64,000 nt of DNA, from contig JAKCOZ010000003.1 of assembly GCA_022605955.1 (NCBI GenBank), forward strand, positions 44,542,761-44,606,760, read 5' to 3'. Below the pieces are notes generated by a model. That model did not search any database, was not told the DNA's origin, and was given only the letters and a program-made list of their open reading frames with translations. The position numbers and the translations under genes were made by a program. Source of the stretch: Rallus limicola (taxonomy: Eukaryota; Chordata; Aves; Gruiformes; Rallidae). Below are positions 37,001-49,900 of this stretch, piece after piece; the first letter of the stretch is position 1; every line of letters begins with the position of its first letter.

Positions 37001-40000
37001 AGCACCACACACTGAGAGTCACCATTAACCTCTGCAGGTTTAATGAGTTCCACACCCAACAACAGAACTTCTGGAATAGTTACACACAGCGCAGAGCATG
37101 GCAGGAGCGTAAGGAAGGTCTCCTGTCCACAATGCTCAGCAAAGTCCATTGAAAGAACTACCTTTGAGGAATAACTCAGAGTAAAACAAAAGCCACCTCT
37201 TCCTTCAGATAGGTTTGAGCTGATGAAGTGGCATTGCAAGGTGCTTTTAAGGCAGTTTAACTTCCATTGTGTGACAAACATAAAGAGAAAGGGACACAGG
37301 AGTAAAAGTAACAAATAGAATATTAGTGTGACTAATCTCAATTGCTGAGGGCAAAATTCACAGGTTTGTTCCTGAAGGAGATTTGCTGCTTGGATTTTTT
37401 TTCTCAGTGAAAATACATATTTTCATAATAATAAATACATATTTGACTTAAAGAATAATTTTCACCTGCAGATAATCCATCAGCCAAGAACTGGAGGTAA
37501 AGTTACCTGTACTGAGGAGATATTCAGTGTGCATGGGGGAACCTCTACAGCAGCTGAAAGGATGGGTTCTGGTCTGCCGTGGCTGTGATCCAGAGTATTG
37601 GTCAGTTTTGTTGCTGCCATAGCCCTCAAGAGTCCCATTAAAATCTGTTGCTACTTTTCCAATGCCCTAATATCGATCAAGAGTGGTACCCAGCAAGCCT
37701 GGCCAACCAGGGACAGACTAACTCAGGACCATGTTCCCAGCCTGTCAGCACACAGGAAGCACTACCATTGGGCCATTCAGTTGGGTGCAGTTTTTTCTCC
37801 TTCTCTGTTTTATGAAACTTTGATTGTCCCTATAAAAGTGAGGAAAGTCAAATGTTTATTATCAGCACAAAAATTTTTGGCTAGAATGGTTTTAAATAGA
37901 GGATGCTTTTCAGATTTATTTTTAAAATTGGGTATAAAGCACTAGGCAATAGTTGGCGGTATCTCTCTCCTGCTGCCCTGTCTGTCTGTGGCATGTTTTA
38001 AAACCCATTCACCAAGATGCTGGGTTGAACACTATTAACTCATCAGGACCACTGACTGGGAGTTGGGAGAGGGTTCTCCTTCAAAGGGTGTCATATATCA
38101 ACTTGTTGCTTCCTATATTAAATCAATGGATCCAAAATTAATAACAGCCCCTTTCATAAATTTGCCTCAACTTGCCTGTGTTGGAGAACACATCAGATTT
38201 TAGGTTGGTTTTTTTTTCCTTTTAAGGTAATTTATCCTATCAGGCTATAGCAACTTAAGCTTTGTATCCTATATTATTAAGTCAGTATTTTGAAGGTGTC
38301 CCCCCCTTTTTTTTTTGGCTACACATCTTGACCTTTGACATCTTCATATGGAAGAGAACAAAGGGTGAAGAAGCAGTAATTTCCTAACTGCTTTAGGCAG
38401 AGGTCAGGCAGGGCGATAAGCTGAGAGTCAAGGTAACAATGCAGCGGATGGTCCCATTGTGAGTGCTTTGTGTGTCAGTGAACTTGATTCATACTTAGTG
38501 TGAATAGAGGAACTCTCAGCTATTTCAGGAATGTCAGCAATTTTGTCGTAAAGCAACTTTGATCTTGCTCCAATTTCCCAGGCTCATTCATTAGCTGAGA
38601 ATGTGGAGGGTAAGATAGGCTCTCTCTTCTGGGAGACCGACAGCCTGCTACTTAAATAAATCACCTACTTTTTCTCCCTGCCCTTCTTTTAATAAAACTA
38701 TCCCTCTCAGGTCCTCTTGCCATAAGACAAAGCTTTTGACTCCAAGGAAATCTTTCTCTGATGCATAGCCTAAGAGGAATGCCTTTGATTTTTGAAACTG
38801 AGGGTCAGATTCTATAAACATACCACCCCAAAGCTGATCAGTCCCCATCTCTCCCAAAGTAACATGAGACATGCTGGTGACCTTTTGATACTTCTGACAT
38901 TGTGGAAGTTGAAGAAGTTTCTAGCCTTCCAAAAACAAAAGGGGGCGGGGGGAGGAGGAGGGAGGGTGGGTCTTGCCTTTGTCCTGACAGCTCTGTGCTA
39001 TTTGAAGGGAGCACTCTGTTCTTTCTCCCTGGACAGGCTCTCTTAGACCAGGATGGTCAGGGTAGTAGTCTCTGAGCCTTCCCCAGCAGCCCCTGCATCA
39101 GCAGGACTAAACTTTCACACGCTGTAGGCTCTCTCTCTCTCTGCGGGGGTACAAGCTTGTGCAGAGGAACATCTCTCTGGGCAGGGTTTGGAGCAAGGGG
39201 CTTTTTTCTCTATTCTGGTTTGGAATAAAAATTAATATCCTAAATTATCTTTCATTTGCACAGGCATGATAATACTACTTTTAAAACAAAGTCACTTTTA
39301 TCTAAGGGTCTTGTTGGGTTTTTTTCCCCCAAATAATTAAAGCTCACTTCCCACCTCCTTTTCTCTCCTGCCCCTGCTGTGAGGCAGGAAGTCATCTTTT
39401 AAAAAAATCTTAAGTGAAGTAGAGAGAAGCTAATTGATTCATCCAAAGGTCAGAGGGTGTCAGCAGTGGAAGGAGAAATGAAGCAGAGCATCCCAACGTC
39501 TTGTGTGCTAGCCTGCAGAAAACCTGACTGTCTCAGGTATCCTCTATGTCACCACCTAGGTTTTTCAATTCCTCTCAGTTTTACCTCAGATCCCAGCTTT
39601 TCAATCTCCCAAAGTTCCTGACTTTGCAAGCTACATGTTCACGTTCTCAAACAAACAACACTCACCAGCACAGTTGTAATATCTCCTAATCTTACGCATA
39701 CTTACCTTAGGAAAAGAAATCATAAGTACACTTGTTCAAACAATCTTTGTGCCAGCTTTCCCCACGTTTTAATCTTAGAAAAATGTTTCAACTACACAAA
39801 GGGATTCAGAAACATGTTTATGAACATTTTTCAAACATTTTTGAAGATTACAGTTAAAGCATCGCAATTGCCCAGTGATGAGATTTTGTAAGCGGCTCCT
39901 ATGGTTCCATCTCCTCATAGCCCACTCTCTACATCTCTTCTCATTTCAGCAAAGGGTTGGTGGCGAAAGCTGTGTGAAGCACAGCCCCCTGGGTCTGCTA

Positions 40001-43000
40001 GGCATTTTTCTAAGCACCCATGCTGACTGGGTACAGGACATGAATGAGGTTGTCACAGGCCCAGTCTGCTGGGGTGTGGTGAAGGCTGGCTGTAGAATTA
40101 TCCAACTATGTGCAATATGGGTCAGTACTAATGGGGAAGAAAGCCATCTTTTCCACTTTTGTCCTTGGTAAAACCATCCCTGCAGATGCCAGACGCATTA
40201 TCTTTTGTTCTCATTTTTATATCCCTGCAGTGAAAACCATGATATCTTTTACTTGCTTTTAAGTCCATAATGGTGTGGTATCAGAAAGCAGAAATCATAC
40301 TTTGTGCACTTCAAACAGTCCTTCCCAGTGCTTTGTGTGTGTAAGGAGAGGTGCTGCAGGGAGGAACAAGGTTCTTTTCTTATCTGCACTCTGCTTTTAA
40401 AACTACTTAGCATGCGGCTTCCTTGGACAATTAATGTATTTTCCCTTGTGAGGCAGAAGGATCTGCTACAGTCTTGCTCTGCTGCACAATAAATCAAACT
40501 GCTCAAGTACACTATAATAAAAATACTTGCTTTGAAGTATAACCTTAAATGTCTAATTTCCTAGTGGTAACAATGATGCCTTATCATGTTGGGGTTTTTT
40601 TTCCCTTCTGCCTGTTTTCTCTGTCCGGTTGTTTTGTTAACATGTGTGGCTGTCTAACGACTGGATTTTGGATTCCAGATGTTTTGGCAAGGCAAAGCAC
40701 TAAACGGCCATATACATCCCAGAAACCTCATACCACCCAAGTAGCTGTTATGTCAACTGGCTAGTGTAAGCCTACCCAGATAATTCCCCCCTCTTTCTCC
40801 CCCTAGATGGCTGCTAACCCTTTAGTCATCAATACAAAATGACAGAAATTCTTTTCCACAGCTACTATTACAGAAACATCCAGGGTGGGGTATATGAAGC
40901 CACATGCAAATAAGATCCATGTGGTTTTCATGGGAAAAAAAGGTATTTTAATTAAATAATGAGCTTGGGCTCTTTCCCGGTGAATACAGTGATCAACTCA
41001 TTCATTAAAGGAATACTTACACACACAAGACAGGCAAACATGAATGCATGCACACATATGCATACCAAAGTACCTCTTTTGCAGGCTGTTTATGATGCTA
41101 CTGGTTCTGATCTAAGCTTTTTTTTTTCCCCGCAGGAAAACAGAAGTAGTAAGGAGAAGCAGTCATTAATTTTATGTATGTGTTGATGGGAGAGGTGTCT
41201 TCTTTGAAGAGGGCGAGGTTATGATTTACCACTTACTGCAAAATACCATTACAACTTGGTATGGACTTCACAAAGGCGTTCCTTCACTGCTTGTGGTCAT
41301 GAGTTAAAAGAGCAACAAATTGAGAGATCCTAGATTGCACCCCAATAGAGATCAAACCCTGGAGACAGCCATTAAAAATGGAAGCAAGAAAGGTGAATAA
41401 GAAGTCAGAGAAGGACAGCATTACAGATTATATTAAACAGTTTTCTATGTCTCTTCTCTCATGGGAAATACTGATGTGTAAATTACTATTTCTGTGCTTC
41501 CTCCTACATTTTCTTCTACTCTGTAAACCTTATAACATTTTCCTTTCTTTTTAGTACCAAAGAGTTGTTGATCCATCACAGCCCCAGTACTTTGAATGAA
41601 ATTGGTCTCACCTTAGCCAGACTTCCTGCTCAGTGTTTTTGAAAGAATCTATCAGTTTTACTCTGGATGGTAACCACAAGGCAGAAATCAAAGACGTTAA
41701 CTCCTGAAAAAAGTTGAGGTAATAGATTGTCACCTCTCCCACTGCCTGTGGGGATCAGCAAAGGCAGTTTTTTCTCTCACGTGGCTACGCTACACCAAAC
41801 TCTTGGACATCCTGGAGTCAGATGAAATGCTGGGTCTTGGGATTCCATGAGTAACTCATTGCTGTGAGTTACTGATGGTGTAGAGCTTTATGGGGAAAGA
41901 TATGATCAGAAGGTGGACTGAAATGGGCAGAAAAACAGTGGAGTAGAAGAGAGATGGGTAATGGAAGCTGAGACTGAGTTTTTGGAAGTGAGGGGTATAA
42001 TCCGAAATCTGGTCCAGAAGATGCCCATTCAAGGAGAGATGACTAAGTAAAATCCACAGGTAAAAGATATTATTTTAGGTATAGTATTTTAATGGAGTAA
42101 AACAATACTGAGATCATCTGTAGAAGACAAAAATGCATTCTGAGAGGAGACAAGCAAAACTATGGACAACAACTTAACCAAAGACACAGGAAGGAGAGAG
42201 ACAGATGTTGGAAGAAAGGGTCAATTTTGGCTTAGATCAGCCTTCCAAGGAGTTGTCCAGACCTGCACTCAGACATGGCCCAGCAAAATGGCACAGGCCA
42301 CAGCAGCTCCTCCAGACAAGGCTGCTATCAGCTTTATATGGCCCAGGACAGAACTGGAAGAAGATGGATACTAAGGAAGAGGAAACAACATCAAGAACTA
42401 TATGTGTGAGAGCTAAGTCACCACAATTCTTCTTGCTCTCACAGGTATGCCTCCTGCCTTCTCTTATCTGAATCCAGAGACTTGCTTATTCCAAATGCCA
42501 TGCTCCCCTAAACTTCATATCCATCAACCATGGCATGGGGATATCAGACTTTTCCAAGAAGAATTTCCCTAAATCATCTAATAAGGCAACTAATTAGACA
42601 ATGCTGAAAAGAGAGACATATAAAGCAAAAAAAAAAAGATCCCCTCAGAGATTGCATTTTCACAGACTTTTTCTTTACCAAGATGACCACAACAGGCTGC
42701 CTGCATAATAAAATATACCATACAGACAATCTGTGAGCAGCAGACTGAATTAAGTTTACCCAGTTGCAATGGCAACTGTCTTCCAATGGGCCAAACTATT
42801 TAACATTAGACGATTTTTTTGGCTCAACTCATATAACATTTATAATCAAATTTGCCATTGTGAATTACAGCTGCACATACCGGGCCCCAAAATGTACTCA
42901 AAAGATATTCCTGGTAAATTTCTCAATATCTGGAATTCAGCTGCCCTTACACAATTTAAAGCTCAATCCTGTTTCTGCATGACTACGATCTGCACATGCA

Positions 43001-44315
43001 CATGATGACTGCGAATGTATGAATCTTTCTCGTTAAGAAAATCCGTGACCATGAATATGAACAAGACAGTGAGTATAGTAGCATTGTCAGTGCCCTAGCT
43101 GTAAGCCTACCAGATAACAGTCATGTTTAAGGTTAAAAGGACATCTCCTCTCCCTGATGGAAATTGTTTACAGGGATCTCTTCTTAAGGTCAAATTTTCC
43201 TGTGAGACTTTTTGACCATCTACTGAACTCTTACCACAGTGAAGAGTGTTGAAATAAATTACTCCAGCTTTATGCCTTGCAGTCCATAGGACATAGCTCT
43301 AGTGCTAATGTTTAGCAGTAATGTTTCAAGGTCCTGATTTAGATCCCCTGTGCCAAAAAACTCCTTCAGTTTCATTCTCTTTTTCAGACAGTTTTTAGAC
43401 ACTCTGCACTTGGAACTCCAGTAATTCTTTAGCCAGGGAGATTGACATGAGCAGAGAGGATATCTGAAGCTCATTAAAAACAAGTCATATGAAAAAGAAC
43501 CTATAAAGAAAGCTATTAATAATAATTAATAATGCCTGAGAAACCAATAGGGCTTCAGGATCTGGACAACATGTTCAGCTTTCATATTAAATCACAGAAC
43601 ACTGAGCCTTCTGAGGCTAATTCCAGGGACAAAAGTGATGGACAGGCTATTATGTCATTACTCCTGTTCCAGGTTTTACAGATGCCATCTCACTTGCTTC
43701 AAAATGACAGAGGCTGTTACAGAGTGATAACCAAAAAAAAAACCCCAAACAAATGGTACTAACTTGGAGGGATCTGTAAGTAGCACTGCTTCTTCTCATA
43801 TCAAGACATTGATATATATTTACATATGCAAATCTGTATCTATAAATATAAAGTCACCGAATTTTTAAGAGGATCCTAAAGAAGACCGTTCATGCCATGG
43901 ATACCATTGAATGGTTTGGCTTTTGCACCATAGTGACAGGATCCAGGCTCTTTCAGCTCTTAAGGGCACCTACTATCCCCGTTTCCCAACCCCTCCCATC
44001 TCTGGTGCTCTGCAGTAGCACTCTGGATGCTACCATTTTATACCTATCACCAAAATAATTAGATAATCTAGGTTGGAAGCAATGTTTGGAGGTCTCTGAT
44101 CCATACCTTGGATGAAAGCAGGGAAAACGGCAACAATTATAGCAAGTTGTTCAGTGTGTTTTCCTGTCAATTTTTTTAAAAGTCCAAGGATGGAGAATGA
44201 GGATGCCATGATGCCTGTGAGCAGCCTGTCCAGTTATTAATCAAAGATATGGTGACGAATAGTTTTCCTTATGGACAGTTGGATGCTGCAAAGAGTGATT
44301 CCTGTCACAAAATTG
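34001..44315. other. Anonymous sequence without recognisable interspersed repeats
   Basis: A further 10 kb without CR1 or LTR homology. The longest frame is 161 codons on the minus strand (36856-37341), a hydrophobic N-terminus followed by cysteine-rich sequence with no domain I recognise, treated as chance. There is a G-quadruplex motif at 38941-38970. Short T-runs, an AT-rich patch near 43815-43850 and a 9-bp inverted repeat near 33985 complete the picture. Confidence 0.45.
38941..38970 (+). other. G-quadruplex motif (plus strand)
   Basis: G-runs of 5, 6, 3, 3 and 3 are separated by spacers of 1, 7, 1 and 1 bases, satisfying the four-run quadruplex rule. The tract is flanked by A-rich sequence upstream and no gene start is visible. 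Confidence 0.8.
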
Positions 44316-45272
44316 CAGAATCATATAACTGTACACGTTGGAAGGGACCTGTGGCGATCTTCCAGTCCAGCCCCCCTGATAAAGCAGGATCACTTAACAG
44401 CAATTTGCACAGGATCATGTTCAGGTGGGTTTTGAATTATTCCAGAGGAGGAGGCACCGCGACCTCCCTGAGCAGCCTGTGCCAGTCCTATGTCACCCTC
44501 ACAGTGAAGAGGTTTTTCCTCATGTTCAGAGGGATGTTCCTGTGTCCCAGCTTGTGCCTGTTGCCCCTCATCTTGTTTCTGGGAACCACTGAAAGGAGTC
44601 TGGCCTCATCCTCTAAACATCTACCCTTCAGATATTTATAAACATTAATCAGGTGCCCTCTCACTCTTCTGTTCTCCACACTGAAAAGAACCAGCTCTCT
44701 CAGCCTTTCCTCTTAAGAGAGATGCTCCAGTCCCTTCATCATCATTCGTCCCTTTGTAGCCCTCCACTGGGCTCTCTCCAGTAGTTCCCTGCCTTTCTTG
44801 AACTGGGGAGCCCAGAACTGGACACAGCACTCCAGGTGTGGCCTCACCAGGGCAGAGTAGAGAGGGAGGAGAACCTCCCTCAACCTGCTGGCCACGCTCT
44901 TCTTAAGGCATCTCAGAACATCATGTGCCTTCTGGGCCATGAGGACACACTGCAGGCTCATGGAGAACTTGTCAGCCACCAGGACCCCCATGTCCTTCTG
45001 TGCAGAGCTGCTTGCCAGCAGGTCAAGCCCTAAACTGTCCTGTTATTCCTTCCCAAGTGTGGGACCCTACACTCTACCTTGTTGGATTTCATTTGGTTCC
45101 TCTCCGGCCTGTCCAGGTCTTGCTGAACGGTAGCACAGCCTTCTTGTGTGTCAGCCACTCCTCCCAGCTTTGTACTTGCTGAGGGTACGCTCTGCCTGCT
45201 TGCCCAGGTCATTTATTAATATGTTGAATAAGACCGGACCCAGCACAGACCCCTGGGGCACGCCGCTACCTG
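44316..45272 (-). repeat. CR1 LINE, about 1 kb: 3' UTR plus ORF2 C-terminus
   Basis: The plus-strand text starts with cagaatcatataactg and runs through the 3' UTR (for example cctccctgagcagcctgtgc). It then enters the antisense of ORF2. On the minus strand the ORF2 C-terminal block [20 protein letters not shown] and [14 protein letters not shown] is readable (44713-44991). Upstream of it are [20 protein letters not shown] (45030-45212) and, near 45272-45213, the RT block before the catalytic site. The stretch that should encode the FADD catalytic loop is missing: ctttgtacttgctgagg shows about 11 bases lost compared with the CR1 pattern kept at about 60075-60110. The element is 5'-truncated at about 45272. 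Confidence 0.93.
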
Positions 45273-45394
45273 TCCAATGTCCTTTGATTGTACATCTCTG
45301 AGAATTGGCAAGATCTCACTTCTTTACAAGCCTCTTCTCTGTAGTCCTCATTAGGCAGCTGAAGAGGGTTATCAGAGTCCTTTCCTTTTCTCTC
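45273..45394. other. Short spacer between two CR1 fragments
   Basis: About 120 bases of unclear origin. The right half may already be diverged CR1. Confidence 0.4.
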
Positions 45395-45785
45395 TGCTCC
45401 CCTTAGCCTCTCAAATGCCCCAGCACCTAGCCATCTTAGTGGCCTTTCTCAGGGCTCACTCCCAAAGCTGAACAGTAGTACTCCAGATGCAACCTGGTGA
45501 GTGCTAAATAGAGGTGAATCATAGTTTCTTTTGACCTCCTGGTGATACTGGTGCATTGCTGCAAGAGTTTACTGCTAATTGCTGTTCAACTTGCCTCTCC
45601 CATCGGGACCCTCGGGTCCTTTTCTGCAGAGCTGCAGTGCTAGAGAGCCTCCAGCCTGGAACGTACATGGTGGTGTTCCTTCCCTCATGCAGGACTTCAC
45701 CTTTCTTCTTCGAACTTCTCTTCAGAAGTAACCCCTTTGGCCCGTTCCTCCAGCTGGAAAGGTAGCCCTGCCCTCCTGAATCTTC
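45395..45785 (-). repeat. Older CR1 fragment, same orientation
   Basis: This is a more diverged, minus-oriented CR1 ORF2 C-terminal region. On the plus strand it shows cagggctcactcccaaagctg, a gtactccagatgcaacctgg block, gggtccttttctgcagagctg and, near its end, tggcccgttcctccagctgg. The same part of CR1 is present at about 44800-45140 in the neighbouring copy, so two independent CR1 copies of different age sit side by side. It has neither a 3' tail nor a 5' end. Confidence 0.75.
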
Positions 45786-46938
45786 ACTGCTCACCCAATT
45801 TTGTCAGGCCTGCTGAGAATGGGGAACGCCGGCAGCAGTTCTACCGTCCCTTGCAAATAATGCCAAGTATCTCATTCCTTACGATACCTTCTTACACTGC
45901 ATGGGTCCCCAGAGCCAGGCCTATGGGCCTTGTCCTCCCCTGCAGAGCAGAACAGCTGAGGAAATGGCTGATACCCCTAGCAATCTGTCCTACAGGGAAG
46001 CAAGAGCTTTCTCGCAGCCTCTGAGGATATTTTGGGACACCATCCTGCCCTCCCCACTCACAACACGCTATGGCTCTTCTGTGCTGTCAAGTGCTGAGGG
46101 CCTTTGTGTACGTGCTGAAGGCACAGAGTGTTTGTTCAGGAGGCCAACAATTGAACAGCAAGTACCTTCAATGTGACTGGTGTTCAAGAATAGGCAGGGC
46201 AGTGACACCTGTATATCACTTTAGCACCTTGAACAAAACCGTGGGTTTTAATGAATGTGGAGAGTCCACTCATCTTTTTCAGTTTCAAAAAGACCTGTCA
46301 AAAGCTGTTGGGAAGGTTTTACACAGCTATTACAGTAAGTTATAAATAATTCTTTTGTTTCCACCTTCCCAACAGATATAATAAATAATTTTCTATGTGG
46401 TAAATAACCATTTTGTTCATTAAACTCAAAAAACCAGTCTTGAGCTACCCTATAACATTGATTAATCAGCTATTTGCAAACTGAAAATTTCAAGAGAACA
46501 GTGGGTCCAGTTAGCAAGGCATCTGGGCAGAGGCTAAGATTCCAGTTTGTTTTCTCTCTTATGCCAACACAGAAGATGCCCACTGGGACAAAGTGGAGCA
46601 GGAGGATGAGGGTGGGTGCAGACAGCCAAATTTCCTCTGAGAGAACACAAACTTTGGACTAAAACTGTGAAGGCCCAGGATGTGGAAGCCACTGACTGCT
46701 GGAAACTGGAAGAATGTGTCAAGAGAACGTTAAGCCTGTACATGCCTTTTACATATACTGAGCATCTGTAACTGACCACTGTCAGCAGAGGTGAAATGCT
46801 GGACAAGACAGAGCATTGTTCAAGTCCCCAAATTTACATTCTTGTGCCAAATTAAAATGGAACTATTGTAAGGTGAAAAACAACAGCACAATAAAAATAC
46901 CTCATTTATTTCCGTGAAAGGCAACTGCCATTCTTCTT

Positions 46939-46980
46939 ATCAATATTTGTCTTCATAGCTGAAGTGAAGAAAATATTGAT
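46939..46980. repeat. Near-perfect hairpin, 16 pairs with one bulge
   Basis: atcaatatttgtcttca (46939-46955) pairs with tgaagaaaatattgat (46965-46980) with a single bulged base and a 9-base loop. The stem is shorter than that of a typical pre-miRNA. Confidence 0.88.
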
Positions 46981-49900
46981 GATGACATTACTTTTTGCTG
47001 AATTTTGCTTCCTTGTAATAATCAAGGCCAAGAGGGTTGGCTTTACATTTGCTCTATGGTGAGACATTTCTACTTGTCACTGCCATGACAGTAACTTGCT
47101 AGAACCTCATCTTTTTCTATGACTGCTCCCTTTGCCCTCCCTCAGTTTTCTACATGAATAAAAGCTTAGGTGCAGAAACATAAGAAATAGAAAGATGTAA
47201 TTCTCTCAACTAAGGCATGAAGTGGGCTAAAAACACATAAAGATCAACAAAAGTCCAATATTTACCTACCCTTTACCACATTCATTCTCTGTTTGAAATA
47301 AGCATTGGAATTAATTATGGATTATTTCATGACACTTGGCAGGAGATAAGCTTAAGGTGTCTTGTTTACCCTCCCTGTGTTGGAAATAAAACTTCCCTAA
47401 CTCTTCAGTTGCTCTGGGCACAGAACTTTTACTTTGCTTTATCTGAAGTGAAATGGATGTCTGATTTACTCTGATTTTTTTAAATTTATTTTGCTTCAGA
47501 AGAACATTGCAAAACCCTGATTGCCATCAAGCAATTTTAAACAATGTGGCTTCAACTACATCTCCAATCTGGTGCCTACAAATAAAAATATTATCAGTGT
47601 CACTATTCATTTTCCACTCTTCCCCAGCCTGCTAAAAACATCATGGACTTGTTTCTCTAATTAGCTGGCTACATCCATTGCCAAACCAGATTGCTATGAG
47701 ATGTGTCGTCTTACATGGTTTGCTTATTAGCAGAACGTATTGCAGCAAAATATAAACAGCTAAGAGACTACCAGTTACTCTAGAGCTGGCAGGGTATTTC
47801 TAGGGTCATTACTGTAGTGCCCATGTCACTAGATAAAGGATGGCTTTATCTATTCAGGTAACTAAAAGTTACACTGAAAATATTTAAATGCAGTTATTCT
47901 TCAGACAGAAGCTGAAGTAGTCACAGAGCATTGGCAGAAGATTCTCTCTTTTTATATATAGATTATGAACATCAGTGTGAGATTTAAACAGTAACTACAA
48001 TTCTTACATGGTATAACAATTAGCAAAATGAGAATAAAAAATATACTAAACAGAATTCCCCTCCTTCCTGCCTCCCCTCCATCTTTCAACCTGTCAGTAC
48101 AATAGTCAAAAAGACTGCAGAATTTCTCATGGTTCTGATTGAAACAATGGGATCCCTCTGGTCTTGAAATGGCAGGGTGAGTTCACCTCTGCTGCAACTC
48201 CACTCATTTGAAAAGCAGTAGAAACAGTGCAACTAGGACTCAAGCACAAACCATCTTAACTGACCAATGGGTTATATCATGGGTATGGCCAGTCCCTTCC
48301 TTATTGTTTTATCGTGCTTTGAAAAAACTCAGGAGTTTTCCCTGCTGCTGGTTTGATGCTCACAGGGCTTTTTTCTTGGGAACTGTAGATTGGTGAACAA
48401 TACAGGCCAGCAGCAGCATAAGCACAAAGGTGAGGTCAGCATCCTGTTGGATGTCAATGGCAGCCCAGATGATGTAATCTTTCATGCTTTGTCCCAGTTT
48501 AAACCTTCACAGTTCAGCTCAAATGGATGCTTTTTTACTGGAGAGCCTGGAGCTCCATCTCTACACAATTGGCTTATTTCTCATAGCTCTTACAGTCCCC
48601 ATGATAAGAATGAAACACAGTCTTTGAAGACTAAAATGCTGTTACGCATTCTGAATACACTTCATTGGAAAACTCTTTGCATGACAACACAGTGCAGCTG
48701 GATGAACAACTCCCCTTCCATCTGAGGGCAAACAGAAACAGGAGGATAATGCAACGCCTTCTCCAGCCAGAACTTGCCTTGTACAGAGGCCTCATTGTAT
48801 TCAGGTGCCTTTGTAACTGTGGATCCTGACACAAAGTCATACAGGAGGTACAAGCTGATCCTAGCAATGGCCTTATGCATCAGCCTTAGGGAGAGCTATT
48901 GGCTAGGCAATGCTCAGAGCCGTAACAGCACTCTCCTCAGTTTTGGTGTGACATGCCTACTAACGATCTCACAAGCTAAGCTAGATGTCAACTGTGTGTC
49001 ATAAAATTTCAAATGGCCCAGAAGCTCAAGGGACATGCTATCTGATCTAGAAAATGGGAGTGGAGGTCCTTTGGGGATGATTGACAGCCAACAGGTAACA
49101 GCTCCCATTGCAGCACAGGGTAGGCTGGACAAGTAGCTAAGACCTAAGACTCACTTCCCAGGCACTCTAGGCTCAACCCTTACCACAACCATGGTCCCAG
49201 CACAAGGAAGGACACCACAACAGCTTGCAAGCAGCCCATGGCACAGCATTCCTTCCACCAGGCTACATTGCTCCTTCACTTACCCTTTTAGCTCCTGAGC
49301 AGATGACATTCTGCTCCATTAGATAAAGTGCTTGGAAGCACCAGACAGCTCACGCAGCCCACTGCTGTTGTATAAAACACAAGCACCTGCTAAATACCCC
49401 CCCAAAACTCTTTATAGGTGGGTGTATACAGAGGTACCACAACTGAGAGAAAATGAAAAAAATGCTACTATGGGAGGCAGTGAGAAATTTTAACTCCCCG
49501 TAGAGCAAATCAGCAAACCTGGCATTATTTTTCTTGGCATTGAGTTGGCTCTCTCTAACATAGATGTGGACCTTGAATCAGAAAGCAGAGGCTGACTATT
49601 TTGTTCCACATCCCACATCTCCCACTTCTTAGTTTAATCATCTCTGCCACATGAAACTTGGTTTCATTAACTGCAGATGAAATCCTGCTGGTTTGCCCTT
49701 TGACACAAGCTACAGTAATGCCATAAGTGGTGTTTCCCTTGGTGGTCGGAAAGCTTGAATGGCTGTCTGTCTAAGGGAAAGGTGATCTCATGAGGAGAGG
49801 ACAAAATCTGCATAAGTGATTTCTGGCATTGCACTGAGGTGTTGGACCTTCCACCATGTCACTAATCATTCCTGACTAAATACCTCCTATTTAGCTTAGC

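Noticed and set aside
36856..37341. 161-codon minus-strand frame with a hydrophobic N-terminus
   Set aside because: No recognisable domain, overlapping frames at 36714-36980 and 36952-37152, and a length expected by chance in six frames of 64 kb.
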